From the NCBI GenBank assembly GCA_963676435.2, contig CAXXOZ010000018.1, positions 310,001-374,000 of the forward strand: a stretch of DNA of 64,000 nucleotides. The letters run 5' to 3'. Every line of letters begins with the position of its first letter. Positions within the stretch are counted from its first letter, which is position 1. Origin of the DNA: CAXXOZ01 sp963676435. GTDB lineage: Bacteria > Bacillota > Clostridia > Lachnospirales > Lachnospiraceae. A program made the translations under genes and the position numbers. A model generated the notes under the pieces. The model did no database searches and was not told the origin of the DNA. It worked only from the letters and a program-made list of their open reading frames with translations. Shown here piece after piece: positions 7,152 to 16,205 of the stretch.

Positions 7152-9158
7152 TTATAAAATTTCCATTGCTGCCATATATCCTTGTTTTACAGCATCTGCT
7201 ACTTTACCAGCCTTTAAACTGTCACCGATTACCCATAAAGGTTTATCTGAAACTGATTTTTTTAAGTTTTCAACCATTTCAGTTCTTGGCTTCATTCCCA
7301 TTGAAAAGCATGTGCTATCAGCTTCTATGAATAGTTCTTTTTGGTCTTTGCTTACAGTAACGCCGTTCTCGGAAAATGAAAGACATTTGGCTCCTAGAAT
7401 CTGCTTGATTCCACGTTTATCCATTTCACATAAAAGAGCATTTCGATAATAGCCAAAAGTTTCATTAGCCATTGTGTCTAACATTTCAATGATAGTAACA
7501 TTATGACCGTTTGAAGCTAAGTGTAGACCAACTTCACAGCCTACAAGGCCACCACCTACCATTACAACATTTTTGCCTATTTTTTCCATGTTATCATAAA
7601 CATCCAGAGCGTTTATAGATGACTCTATTCCAGGTATATTTGGAACTATCGGAGTAGCCCCTACACCAATTATCACGGCATCAGGGCTAATCTCCTCAAG
7701 CATGGAAGGCGTTACTTCTGTATTTAGTCGAATATCAGCGCCGCTGTTTACAGCTTCATTTATTAGTAAATTTTTAAAGTTCTTTAAATCTATTTTGTCT
7801 TCATCTGTGTCGGTAAAGTTAATTGTACCACCAAGTACATTTTCCTTTTCAATTAATGTTACTTTGTGATTTCTTTCAGTAGCAGTTATTGCGGCCTGCA
7901 ATCCTCCGACTCCGCCACCTATAATTAATACGTCTTTTGAAGACTCTGGTTTTGGCATATTTTCAGGGAAGAATAAAAAGCCTGAATTTGGATTGATTGC
8001 ACATTTACCCATAGCAGGTGGAAAGTATATTTTGCCTGCTTCTTCTGGTCCAACTTTTTCCCAAAGAGGTACATCAGTTGGGTGTTCACAAAAACCAGGA
8101 TAACAATTAAAGCAACGCACACATTTTCTGATAGTACCTTCTTTTCCTTCCAAAGTTTTCTTTGGAAAATCAGGATCAGCAAAACACTGTCTACCGAATT
8201 CAACAAAATCAGCCATACCCTCTTTTATTGCTTCTTCAGCTTGCTCAGGGCTATTAAAACCACCGATAGTTGCCACTTTAGAAACTTTAACAGCATCCTT
8301 TACTTTCTTTGAATATTCTAAATTAACTCCATGTGGATCAAAAAAGTCTGAGAAGGTCTGTGTTTGATTACCAAGCCATTTAAGTCCATTTGAGATTTGA
8401 ATAATATCAGCCATACCATCGATTTGTTTACAAAATTCTACCGTATCATCTATAGTCATACCACCAGGCACATTATCCTGAGCTGAAAAACGAAGTTCGA
8501 TAATACCGTCATCACCGATACCTCTTCTAACTGCATCAAGAATCATTTTAGGAAATCTAGATCTGTTTTCAATGGAACCGCCGTATTCATCTGTTCTATG
8601 ATTTGTCATAGGAGAGATAAACTGTTGGAAAAGGAAACCATGTCCACCATGTACTAAAACTCCATCAAAACCACATTCTTTAGCAAATCTTGAAATGGTG
8701 TAGAAGTCATCGCAAACCTTTTCCATCATTTTAAGATCCATGCCTTTAACTTTAACTCCGTCTTCTCTGACCATATCTTCCGGTCCCCAAGGTTCTTTTG
8801 CTTCTTCAGCACGTGAGCCTTCATGAGAAAATTCAAAGTATGAAAGTGCGCCGCCTTCTCTTATTCTGTCGGCATATTCTTTTAAAATATCAAAATCCTG
8901 TCCATAGAAATGTTTAAAATCTATAGCTCTTAGCTGGAATCTTGTGAATGCTTCTTCAAAGTTTAAAGGCATTTCGCCTGTTGAAACTGCAGCAAAACCA
9001 CCTTTTGCTCTTTGTTCAACCATTCGATAAATTCCTTCCCTCATTTCGGGAATAAAATATGACGCATGTGCAAACATTGTTGGTGCTGCAATCATACGAT
9101 TTTTATATACTTTTCCCCTAATAGTTATAGGTGAAAATAAATTTGGATACTTGTTCAT
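7152..9158 (-). CDS. Old-Yellow-Enzyme-type FMN/[4Fe-4S]/FAD oxidoreductase (2,4-dienoyl-CoA reductase/BaiCD-like)
   Basis: A 668-residue cytoplasmic enzyme. Residues ~1-340 form the FMN TIM barrel with the catalytic HGGHGFLFQQFISP and the RTDEYGG motif. A cysteine cluster (CVRCFNCYPGFC) binds [4Fe-4S]. The C-terminal ~270 residues hold FAD- and NAD(P)-binding folds (IIGGGVGGLQAA, VMVGGGLVGCEVG). This architecture is shared by FadH, 2-enoate reductase, BaiCD/BaiH and NADH:flavin oxidoreductases, which reduce activated C=C bonds. The substrate is not readable from sequence. AGGAGG precedes the ATG. The divergent LysR gene is its likely regulator. Confidence 0.85.
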   Translation of the reverse strand: MNKYPNLFSPITIRGKVYKNRMIAAPTMFAHASYFIPEMREGIYRMVEQRAKGGFAAVSTGEMPLNFEEAFTRFQLRAIDFKHFYGQDFDILKEYADRIREGGALSYFEFSHEGSRAEEAKEPWGPEDMVREDGVKVKGMDLKMMEKVCDDFYTISRFAKECGFDGVLVHGGHGFLFQQFISPMTNHRTDEYGGSIENRSRFPKMILDAVRRGIGDDGIIELRFSAQDNVPGGMTIDDTVEFCKQIDGMADIIQISNGLKWLGNQTQTFSDFFDPHGVNLEYSKKVKDAVKVSKVATIGGFNSPEQAEEAIKEGMADFVEFGRQCFADPDFPKKTLEGKEGTIRKCVRCFNCYPGFCEHPTDVPLWEKVGPEEAGKIYFPPAMGKCAINPNSGFLFFPENMPKPESSKDVLIIGGGVGGLQAAITATERNHKVTLIEKENVLGGTINFTDTDEDKIDLKNFKNLLINEAVNSGADIRLNTEVTPSMLEEISPDAVIIGVGATPIVPNIPGIESSINALDVYDNMEKIGKNVVMVGGGLVGCEVGLHLASNGHNVTIIEMLDTMANETFGYYRNALLCEMDKRGIKQILGAKCLSFSENGVTVSKDQKELFIEADSTCFSMGMKPRTEMVENLKKSVSDKPLWVIGDSLKAGKVADAVKQGYMAAMEIL

Positions 9159-9173
9159 AAAAACCTCCTAAAA

Positions 9174-9200
9174 AATTATATATACTTATTATATATAATT
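9174..9200. promoter_or_regulatory. Perfect inverted repeat in the reductase/LysR divergent promoter
   Basis: Arms aattatatata (9174-9184) and tatatataatt (9190-9200) are exact inverted repeats around cttat. The element lies between two divergent start codons and fits the T-N11-A dyads bound by LysR-family regulators. Because it is pure A/T, chance symmetry and -10 elements are also possible. Confidence 0.45.
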
Positions 9201-9265
9201 AAAATCAGTATTTGAAATAGTAAATTCATGTGTTATGATAAGAAAAACTTATTAAAGAGGTATTT

Positions 9266-10153
9266 ATGAATATAAAACAATTGGAGTATTTTATCGCTGT
9301 AGCAGAAAATTTAAATTTCACAAGAGCAGCAGAGAAATTTTATATTTCCCAAACGGCAATTACTCAGCAAATAAAGTCTCTTGAGGAATATTTAGGAGTT
9401 CAGTTGTTTATAAGAAATAAAAGACATGTTGAGCTTACACCTTCAGGGGTTGGATTTTTAAAAGAATCAAGGGCTATAATAAATAGAACAAATGATGCAA
9501 TACATAAGACCAGGTTAATATCAACAGGTATTACAGGAAGCCTAAAGATAGGGTTTGTAAAAGGGTACGAAAAAACAGATTTTTCAAATATTTTACAGAG
9601 CTTTCATTCCAAATATCCAAATATTTTTTTGAGTTTAATAAGAGAAAATGCAGATGTTCTATATGAAAGAGTTATAGAAGGTGACTTGGATATTGCGTTT
9701 ATAATTCTTTTTGAGGGAAAACACAGACCCAAAATAGAATATGGATTTGTAAGAAAATATCCTTTAAATGCAGTAGTGTCAAGTGATCATCCCCTTGCAC
9801 ATAGAAAGTCAATAAAAAGAAAAGATTTAGAAGGTCATCCTTTTATAGAGCTTAAAACTCAAGAGCAGGATTATGGTCAATCTGCAAGAATTAAAAAAGA
9901 GTTTTTGGAGGCGGGATTTCTTCCTAACATCAGTGTTCAGTCAGATGATATAGAAACAAGTCTTATGATGGCATCAGCTGGTTTAGGATACGCACTTTTA
10001 CCAAGCTATATAACTGATACAATTACATCAAGAGAAAGACTTGTAGTTATTCCTATAGAGGGTGAGGAACAGCGTATGGAAATCGATGTAATATGGAATC
10101 AGGAAAATGAAAATCCTGTGTTAAGAGAATTTTTGAAAGAAATACAAAGTTGA
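9266..10153 (+). CDS. LysR-family transcriptional regulator
   Basis: A 295-residue protein with a typical N-terminal winged helix-turn-helix (MNIKQLEYFIAVAE, FTRAAEKFYISQTAITQQI) and a C-terminal substrate-binding domain (SLKIGFVKGYE onward). It is divergent from the OYE-type reductase gene with 107 bases between starts, the classical arrangement for a LysR activator and its target. RBS AAAGAGG precedes the ATG. The effector is unknown. Its stop codon (10151-10153) lies within the -35 box of the next operon's promoter. Confidence 0.9.
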   Translation: MNIKQLEYFIAVAENLNFTRAAEKFYISQTAITQQIKSLEEYLGVQLFIRNKRHVELTPSGVGFLKESRAIINRTNDAIHKTRLISTGITGSLKIGFVKGYEKTDFSNILQSFHSKYPNIFLSLIRENADVLYERVIEGDLDIAFIILFEGKHRPKIEYGFVRKYPLNAVVSSDHPLAHRKSIKRKDLEGHPFIELKTQEQDYGQSARIKKEFLEAGFLPNISVQSDDIETSLMMASAGLGYALLPSYITDTITSRERLVVIPIEGEEQRMEIDVIWNQENENPVLREFLKEIQS

Positions 10154-10178
10154 CAAAAGTTTTATTTAAGTATAAAAT
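10150..10178 (+). promoter_or_regulatory. Promoter of the ZTP riboswitch-pflB-pflA transcript
   Basis: Consensus -35 TTGACA (10150-10155), a 17-base spacer and -10 TAAAAT (10173-10178). Transcription would begin near 10185, just ahead of the riboswitch aptamer. Confidence 0.75.
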
Positions 10179-10195
10179 CATCTTTGTAATTTAGA

Positions 10196-10267
10196 AGATT
10201 TCATTACTGACGGAATTAGTGGGAAACCACGGGGGAATGAAAATCTTGGACAGCCGACCGTCTGGGC
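10196..10267 (+). promoter_or_regulatory. ZTP riboswitch (pfl RNA motif)
   Basis: The outer helix P1 is agatttcatt (10196-10205) paired with aatgaaaatct (10236-10246). It encloses the diagnostic hairpin gtgggaaaccac followed by ggggg. Downstream comes the conserved gccgaccgtctgggc segment, whose gggc forms the pseudoknot. These are the hallmarks of the pfl motif, which senses the purine intermediates ZMP/ZTP, a signal of low 10-formyl-THF. The aptamer's last gggc also opens the following terminator stem, so ligand binding should prevent termination and turn expression on. A pfl gene as target matches the motif's original association. Confidence 0.88.
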
Positions 10268-10299
10268 AATATTTGGGTTACCAAATGTTGCCCTTTTTT
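10264..10299 (+). terminator. Riboswitch expression platform: regulated intrinsic terminator
   Basis: A 13-bp stem (gggcaatatttgg with ccaaatgttgccc, one G-U pair) followed by six T. The 5' arm shares gggc with the ZTP aptamer pseudoknot, so the two structures exclude one another. Confidence 0.85.
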
Positions 10300-10354
10300 A
10301 ATTATATAAAAAAGTGGCATTTGGTACTCATATATCATCAAATAGGAGGACAAA

Positions 10355-12590
10355 ATGCATAAAGAAAATTGGCAAGATTTTAAATCAGGAAAATGGAGTG
10401 AAGAAATTGACATAAGGGATTTTATACAAACAAACTATATCCCATATGAGGGAGATGAAAAATTTCTTGAATCAGCTACAAAAAGAACTGAGGCACTGAT
10501 GAAAAAACTTAATGGACTTTTTGAACTTGAACAAGAATTTGGTGGAGTACTTGATATTGATACTCAAACAGTCAGTTCTTTAACCACCTACAAGCCTGGA
10601 TATTTGGACAAGGAAAATGAAATAATTGTAGGACTGCAGACAGACAGACAGACCGTTAAAAAGAGGCGTAAACCCGTTTGGCGGAATTAATATGACAAGA
10701 AACGCCTGCAAGGAATATGGATACGAACTGTCAGATAAAATTGAAAAAGAATTTGCCTTCAGGACTACACATAATGACGGTGTTTTCAGAGCATATAATA
10801 GGGATATTAAAGCGGTAAGAAAAAGTGGAATAATAACAGGTCTTCCAGATGCTTATGGGCGTGGAAGAATTATTGGTGACTATAGACGAGTTGCTCTTTA
10901 TGGTATAGATGCATTAATTGAAGCAAAAGAAAAAGATAAAAAAGAAGTAGGGAGTAAAGAATCAAGCGTAGATAATATAAGACTTCTTGAAGAACTATAT
11001 CAACAAATAAACTTTTTAGGGAAATTAAAAGAAATGGCAATGCTGTATGGAATAGATATTTCAAAACCTGCAAGAGATGCTAAAGAGGCAGTGCAGTGGC
11101 TTTATTTTGGATATTTAGGTTCTATAAAAGAACAAAACGGAGCAGCTATGAGTCTTGGACGTGTCAGTACATTTCTAGATATATATATTGAAAGAGATTT
11201 TAAAAGAGGGATTTTAGATGAATCTCAGGCGCAGGAAATAATGGATGATTTCGTTATGAAACTTAGAATGGCGAGACATTTAAGAACGCCTGAATATAAT
11301 GATTTATTTGCAGGTGACCCAATGTGGATTACCGAAGCAGTAGGTGGAATGGGTGAAGATGGAAGATGTCTTGTGACAAAAAATTCATACAGAGTTTTAA
11401 ATACACTTTATAATCTGGGAGCTTCAGCAGAGCCTAATCTGACTATACTTTGGTCGAATAATCTACCTGAAAATTTCAAAAAATATGTTGCAAAAGTATC
11501 TTGTGATACAAATGCAATTCAGTATGAAAATGACGATTTAATGAGAAAAACTTATGGGGATGACTATGCAATTGCCTGCTGTGTTTCAGCAATGAAAGTT
11601 GGAAAAGAAATGCAGTTTTTTGGTGCAAGGGCAAATCTTGTTAAACTTCTTTTGATGAGCCTGAATGGTGGTAAAGACGAAGTGAGTGGGGTTCAGGTTG
11701 CGCCTGTTAAAGAACCATATATTGGGGACTTTCTTGAATACGATAAAGTTTTAAAAAGTATGGAGTTTTACAGAGAATGGTTGGCAAAAACATATGTAAG
11801 TGCAATGAATATGATTCATTATATGCATGATAAGTATTCTTACGAAAAAACTCAAATGTCTTTACATGATACAAATGTTCACAGATTTATGGCTTTTGGA
11901 ATTGCTGGTATGTCTGTACTTGCAGATTCGCTTTCGGCAATCAAGCATTCAAAAGTTAAAGTTATAAGAAACGAAGAAGGATTAATAGTTGATTTTGAAA
12001 CCGCTGGGGATTACCCTGCTTTTGGCAACGATGATGACAGGGTTGATAATATTGCAAAAGAACAAATTGAACTTTTCTATAATGAATTAAAGAAAAATAA
12101 AACTTACAGGGATGCCAAACATACACTTTCAATACTCACAATTACATCAAATGTAGTTTATGGAAAGAAAACAGGTTCAACACCTGATGGACGAAAGAAA
12201 GGAGAACCTTTTGCTCCAGGTGCAAATCCAATGCATAACAGAGAAAAGAATGGTGCAATTGCTTCTCTAAACTCCGTTTCAAAAATACCTTATGAAATAT
12301 GCAGAGACGGCATTTCAAATACATTTTCTATAATACCAGGAGCTCTTGGGAAGACGGAAATTGATAGAAAAAATAATCTTGTTACTATTCTAGACGGATA
12401 TTTTTTAAGAAGTGCGCATCATATAAATGTAAATGTTATGAAAAGAGAAGAACTTATTGATGCATACAACAATCCTAGCAAATATCCAAACTTAACAATT
12501 AGGGTTTCCGGGTATGCAGTAAACTTTAATAAACTTTCTGATAAACATAAAAAGGAAATTTTATCAAGAACCTTCCATGAAGCAGTTTAA
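10355..12590 (+). pseudogene. pflB: Formate C-acetyltransferase (pyruvate formate-lyase), frameshifted
   Basis: Two reading frames (10355-10690 and 10692-12590) together match PflB from end to end. The N-terminal piece ends at VGLQTD and then runs out of frame to a stop. The second frame, read back, gives PLKRGVNPFGGI and then the entire enzyme, including adjacent catalytic cysteines (IACCVSAMK) and the C-terminal glycyl-radical loop (RVSGYA). Removing one four-base unit from a CAGA repeat at 10637-10653 restores a 743-residue protein that aligns without gaps at this point. The enzyme converts pyruvate and CoA to acetyl-CoA and formate, and formate feeds one-carbon metabolism. RBS AGGAGG precedes 10355. 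It may be inactivated, phase-variable or mis-sequenced. Confidence 0.88.
10637..10653 (+). repeat. Tetranucleotide repeat (CAGA)4 inside pflB
   Basis: Four exact CAGA units plus a terminal C. Three units would keep pflB in frame; four shift it. Slipped-strand mispairing at such repeats can switch genes reversibly, but only one copy number is seen here. Confidence 0.85.
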
Positions 12591-12601
12591 AAAGGGGAAC
12601 T

Positions 12602-13315
12602 ATGGAAAAGAATAAAATAACCGGTAAAATCAGTGAATTTCAAAGCATGGGGACTGTGGATGGCCCAGGCATCAGATATGTTTTATTTATGCAGGGTTGC
12701 CCATTACGCTGTGTATATTGTCATAATCCAGAAACGTGGAGTACTGAAGGCAAAGAATATAGTGTTGAAGAAGTCGTGAAAAAAATTTTAAACTGCAGGG
12801 AATATATTACTAGAAATGGTGGAGTTACTGTATCAGGTGGAGAACCCTTAATGCAATGGGAGTTCATAAATGAACTTTTTATAAGAATGAAGGAAGAAGG
12901 AATTCATACTTCACTTGATACTTCAGGAATCTGCGATATAGAAGGAGCGAAGCAGGTACTTGAACACACAGACTTAGTAATATGTGATTTGAAATTTACA
13001 AGTGAAGAGGAGTATTTAAAATATACAAAAGGCAGTCTTAAAAAAGTATTTGAGTTTTTAGATGAAACAAAAAAACAGAATGTGCCTTTGTGGATAAGGC
13101 ATGTAGTTGTTCCAGATATTAATGATAATATTAAAGATATCAAAAAGGTGAATTTGATTGGTAAAAGATATGAAAACCTTGAAAAAATAGAACTTTTGCC
13201 TTTTAGAAAATTGTGCATATCTAAATATGAAGGTATGAAGCTTGACTTCCCGCTTAAAGATAAAAGAGAAATTTCAGACAAAGAGATTGAAAATTTTTCC
13301 AGATACTTGATATAA
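12602..13315 (+). CDS. pflA: Pyruvate formate-lyase activating enzyme (radical SAM)
   Basis: A 237-residue radical SAM enzyme with CxxxCxxC at Cys33, Cys37 and Cys40 (GCPLRCVYCHNPETW) and the SAM-binding VSGGEPLMQ motif. It uses a [4Fe-4S] cluster and SAM to abstract hydrogen from the glycine of PflB. It lies 11 bases after pflB with RBS AAAGGGGA and shares the ZTP-riboswitch transcript. It is intact although pflB is frameshifted, so it could activate PflB as soon as frame is restored, or another glycyl-radical enzyme. Confidence 0.93.
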   Translation: MEKNKITGKISEFQSMGTVDGPGIRYVLFMQGCPLRCVYCHNPETWSTEGKEYSVEEVVKKILNCREYITRNGGVTVSGGEPLMQWEFINELFIRMKEEGIHTSLDTSGICDIEGAKQVLEHTDLVICDLKFTSEEEYLKYTKGSLKKVFEFLDETKKQNVPLWIRHVVVPDINDNIKDIKKVNLIGKRYENLEKIELLPFRKLCISKYEGMKLDFPLKDKREISDKEIENFSRYLI

Positions 13316-13363
13316 AGAAGTTTTTAACTTATATTATAATTAAAAATAAACTACAGGTGTATT

Positions 13364-14071
13364 ATGATACAGACATTTTCAGGAGAAACAATTGAATATG
13401 AAATAGTTTATAAGAATAGAAAGAGCATTGGAATATCTATAGATTATTTCGGTTTGATTAAGGTTAATGCGCCGAGAGGTTCTGATGAAGAGACTATAAA
13501 AAAGGCTATTGAATCCAAATGGGAATGGATACTCGAAACAAAAGCAGAAATAAGAAAAAGAGATTCTGGGGAAAATGAAAAAACATATGAGTCTGGGGAA
13601 GAATTCGTATATCTTGGTAAACACTATCCCATATTTGTATATGAGAATACTAAGAAAAATAAAGACTATGTAATTCTGGAAAATGATAAAATTAATGTGT
13701 ATGTAAAAATCAATGAGGAAGAAAACACAAGAAAAGCATTAAAGAGATTCTACTATAAAAAATGCAAATCTCTTGTTGAAAGTAGAATAAAGTATTATCA
13801 GTCTAACTTTAAGATAAAACCACGTTTAATAAGTATTACTGATGATAACACAAACTGGGGAACGTGTAATTCTAATATAGAGCTTACTTTTAATTGGAAA
13901 CTTGCAATGGCACCTCAGGAAGTTATTGATTATGTTGTTGTACACGAAATGTGTCATATGGTACATTTAAATCACGATAGATCTTTTTGGAGACTCGTTG
14001 GTAAGATATTGCCAGATTACGAAAAACGTATTAGTTGGCTGGCTTTATCCATATGGAAAATGCAGGTGTAA
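13364..14071 (+). CDS. YgjP-like (M48/SprT-type) zinc metallopeptidase family protein
   Basis: A 235-residue protein of the COG1451/YgjP group. The N-terminal half has the family's YKNRKSIGISI...VNAPRG segment. The C-terminal half has the zinc-protease helix VVHEMCHMVHLNHDRSFW (HExxH with a third His in HxxxH spacing) after the conserved NWGTCN strand. Family members are predicted metal-dependent hydrolases, and their substrates are mostly unknown. The stop is four bases before the UV-damage endonuclease start, so the pair is translationally coupled. RBS is weak (ACAGGTG). Confidence 0.8.
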   Translation: MIQTFSGETIEYEIVYKNRKSIGISIDYFGLIKVNAPRGSDEETIKKAIESKWEWILETKAEIRKRDSGENEKTYESGEEFVYLGKHYPIFVYENTKKNKDYVILENDKINVYVKINEEENTRKALKRFYYKKCKSLVESRIKYYQSNFKIKPRLISITDDNTNWGTCNSNIELTFNWKLAMAPQEVIDYVVVHEMCHMVHLNHDRSFWRLVGKILPDYEKRISWLALSIWKMQV

Positions 14072-14075
14072 AAAT

Positions 14076-15332
14076 ATGAAGATAGGTTATGCGTGTAAAA
14101 CAGTTGGTGTAAAAAATACAGACTTTAAAAGTTGCACATTAAAGAGTTTTAGTGAAGAAAAAATAAAGGAACTTATTTCACATAACCTAAAATCATTAAA
14201 TAACATTATTGATTATAATATAGAAAATGGTATCAAACTTTTTAGAATCAGTTCAGATATAATCCCCTTTGGGTCAAAGGGGATTAATGAATTTGAATGG
14301 TGGAAAGAGTATTCTAAAGAATTTATAGAAATTGGAAAAAAAATAAAGGACAATGGAATAAGGGTTTCAATGCACCCTGGGCAGTATACGGTTTTAAATT
14401 CAAAAAATGAAGATGTTGTTTTAAGGGCAATTAAGGATTTGGAATATCATGTAAGGATTCTTGATGCAATGGAACTTGACAACTCTCACAAAATAATTCT
14501 CCATATAGGTGGAGGATATAATGATAAAACGAAATATTCCCAAAAGTTTATAAGTAATTTTAAAAAACTAGAAGAAAATATAAAGAAACGAATAGTTGTT
14601 GAAAATGATGACAGGATATATAATATTGAAGAAGTTCTTTATATAGGAGAAAGCCTTGGAATACCTGTAGTGTTTGATAACCTACATAATCATTTAAATC
14701 CAGCTAAAGTAAAAAAGACAGATAGAGAATGGATTGATATTTGTTCAAATACCTGGAGTGAAAATGATGGTAACCAGAAAATTCATTATTCCCAGCAGGC
14801 AAAAGAAAAAAGAGTGGGTTCCCATTCTGACTTTATAAGTGTAAATGAGTTTTTAGAATTTTATAGAAAATTAGAATCAGAAAATATAGATATAATGCTG
14901 GAAGTTAAAGATAAAAATCTTTCCTGCAAGAAATGTATAAACTGCACAAATGAAAAACTAAGAATCAATGAACTTGAAAAAGAGTGGAGCAGATATAAAT
15001 ATTCAGTTTTAGAAAAGTCTCATAAAATTTATTTAGAAATCAGGGAACTGCTTAAAGAAAAGGAAAAGGTTTCACCTGTGGTCTTTTATGAATATATTGA
15101 AAAGGCTTTGGAACAAAATCCTGATACAAAAAACTTTATAAATGCTGCGAATCATGTTTGGGGATATTTTAAAGATAAAGCCAGCATTATTGAGAAGAAA
15201 AAGTTTTTAGAATATATTAAAAAGTATGGAAAAGACGAGGTTAAACCTGATAATATAAAGAAATATCTTAATAAGCTTGCATTAAAATACAACGAGGAAT
15301 ATTTAATTAATTCATATTATTTTGACTTATAA
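14076..15332 (+). CDS. uvsE: UV-damage endonuclease (UvsE/UVDE family)
   Basis: A 418-residue TIM-barrel nuclease beginning MKIGYACKTVGV. It carries the UVDE pattern of metal-binding His/Glu residues: RISSDIIPFGS, VSMHPGQYTVLNS, ILHIGGGYNDK, VVENDD and the VFDNLHNHLNP motif. It would nick DNA 5' to UV photoproducts and other lesions, starting an excision pathway independent of UvrABC. The start at 14076 is preferred because it follows the metallopeptidase stop with an AGGTG site; a longer start at 13998 would lie inside that gene. A Cys-rich segment (CKKCINC) occurs in the C-terminal part. Confidence 0.85.
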   Translation: MKIGYACKTVGVKNTDFKSCTLKSFSEEKIKELISHNLKSLNNIIDYNIENGIKLFRISSDIIPFGSKGINEFEWWKEYSKEFIEIGKKIKDNGIRVSMHPGQYTVLNSKNEDVVLRAIKDLEYHVRILDAMELDNSHKIILHIGGGYNDKTKYSQKFISNFKKLEENIKKRIVVENDDRIYNIEEVLYIGESLGIPVVFDNLHNHLNPAKVKKTDREWIDICSNTWSENDGNQKIHYSQQAKEKRVGSHSDFISVNEFLEFYRKLESENIDIMLEVKDKNLSCKKCINCTNEKLRINELEKEWSRYKYSVLEKSHKIYLEIRELLKEKEKVSPVVFYEYIEKALEQNPDTKNFINAANHVWGYFKDKASIIEKKKFLEYIKKYGKDEVKPDNIKKYLNKLALKYNEEYLINSYYFDL

Positions 15333-15347
15333 AAGGGAGAAGAACAA

Positions 15348-15755
15348 ATGAAAACTTACCAGCATAAAGCGCAGTATTATGAAACTGATCAGATGGGGAT
15401 TGTACATCATTCAAATTATATAAGATGGTTTGAAGAAGCCAGAGTGGATTTTTTAGAACAAAGTAATTTGGGATATGATGAGATGGAGAAAAAAGGTATA
15501 ATCAGCCCAGTCCTAAGTGTTTCAGCTGAATACAAAAAAATGACACGCTTTGGAGAAGTCGTTGAAATCGTTACAAAGCTTATAAGTTTTACAGGCATTA
15601 AATTTAAAATAGAATATGAAATATTTGAAAAGAAAACAGGGGAGTTAAGATGTGTTGGTGAATCTAATCATTGTTTTTTAAATACTGACGGAACTCCCAT
15701 GAATTTAAAAAAGAAATTTCCTGATATCTATAATCTATTTATGGAATGTTTATGA
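15348..15755 (+). CDS. YbgC/4HBT-type acyl-CoA thioesterase
   Basis: A 135-residue hot-dog-fold protein. The motif YETDQMGIVHHSNYIRWFEEAR contains the catalytic Asp of 4-hydroxybenzoyl-CoA thioesterase/YbgC proteins. Such enzymes hydrolyse acyl-CoA thioesters in the cytoplasm; chain specificity is not readable. It lies 15 bases after uvsE with RBS AAAGGGAG, so it may be the last gene of the metallopeptidase-uvsE transcript. Confidence 0.85.
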   Translation: MKTYQHKAQYYETDQMGIVHHSNYIRWFEEARVDFLEQSNLGYDEMEKKGIISPVLSVSAEYKKMTRFGEVVEIVTKLISFTGIKFKIEYEIFEKKTGELRCVGESNHCFLNTDGTPMNLKKKFPDIYNLFMECL

Positions 15756-15780
15756 TGGAGGAGTGTAGGTGTACCAAAAA

Positions 15781-16092
15781 CTAATTAGCCATGTTTTCCT
15801 TTCCCCATTCGTAGGCGTTAGTTAATAATGGGACTATACTTTTTCCTTTTTCTGAAAGAGAATACTCAACTTTTGGAGGTATCTGTTGGTACTCTTTTCT
15901 ATTAATTAGTCCTGAACTTTCTAGTTCTTTTAATTGCTGGCTTAGCATTTTATGAGAAATTCCAACTAATAGTTTTTTTAATTCTCCATATCTTTTTACA
16001 GGTTCTTTTGAAAGTCTCCATAAAAGAACCATTTTCCATTTACCCCCAATTACACTTACTGTATATTCTAGTGGACATTTACGCTCGTTCAT
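15781..16092 (-). CDS. HxlR-family transcriptional regulator
   Basis: A 103-residue winged-helix protein with the family pattern: CPLEYTVSVIGGKWKMVLLW with the near-N-terminal Cys, then ISHKMLSQQLKELE as recognition helix. HxlR/MarR-like regulators often control divergent flavoenzyme or oxidoreductase genes in response to electrophiles. The nitroreductase gene starts 113 bases away in the opposite direction and is the likely target. AGGAG precedes the start. Confidence 0.88.
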   Translation of the reverse strand: MNERKCPLEYTVSVIGGKWKMVLLWRLSKEPVKRYGELKKLLVGISHKMLSQQLKELESSGLINRKEYQQIPPKVEYSLSEKGKSIVPLLTNAYEWGKENMAN

Positions 16093-16205
16093 TTATTACT
16101 CTCCTTTTGTATAGTATCTAACAAAAAAGTACATATTTTCTTTTCGTTCTATATAAAATATAATATATATATAATAGATTTACAATAAAAACTTGGAGGA
16201 AGATT

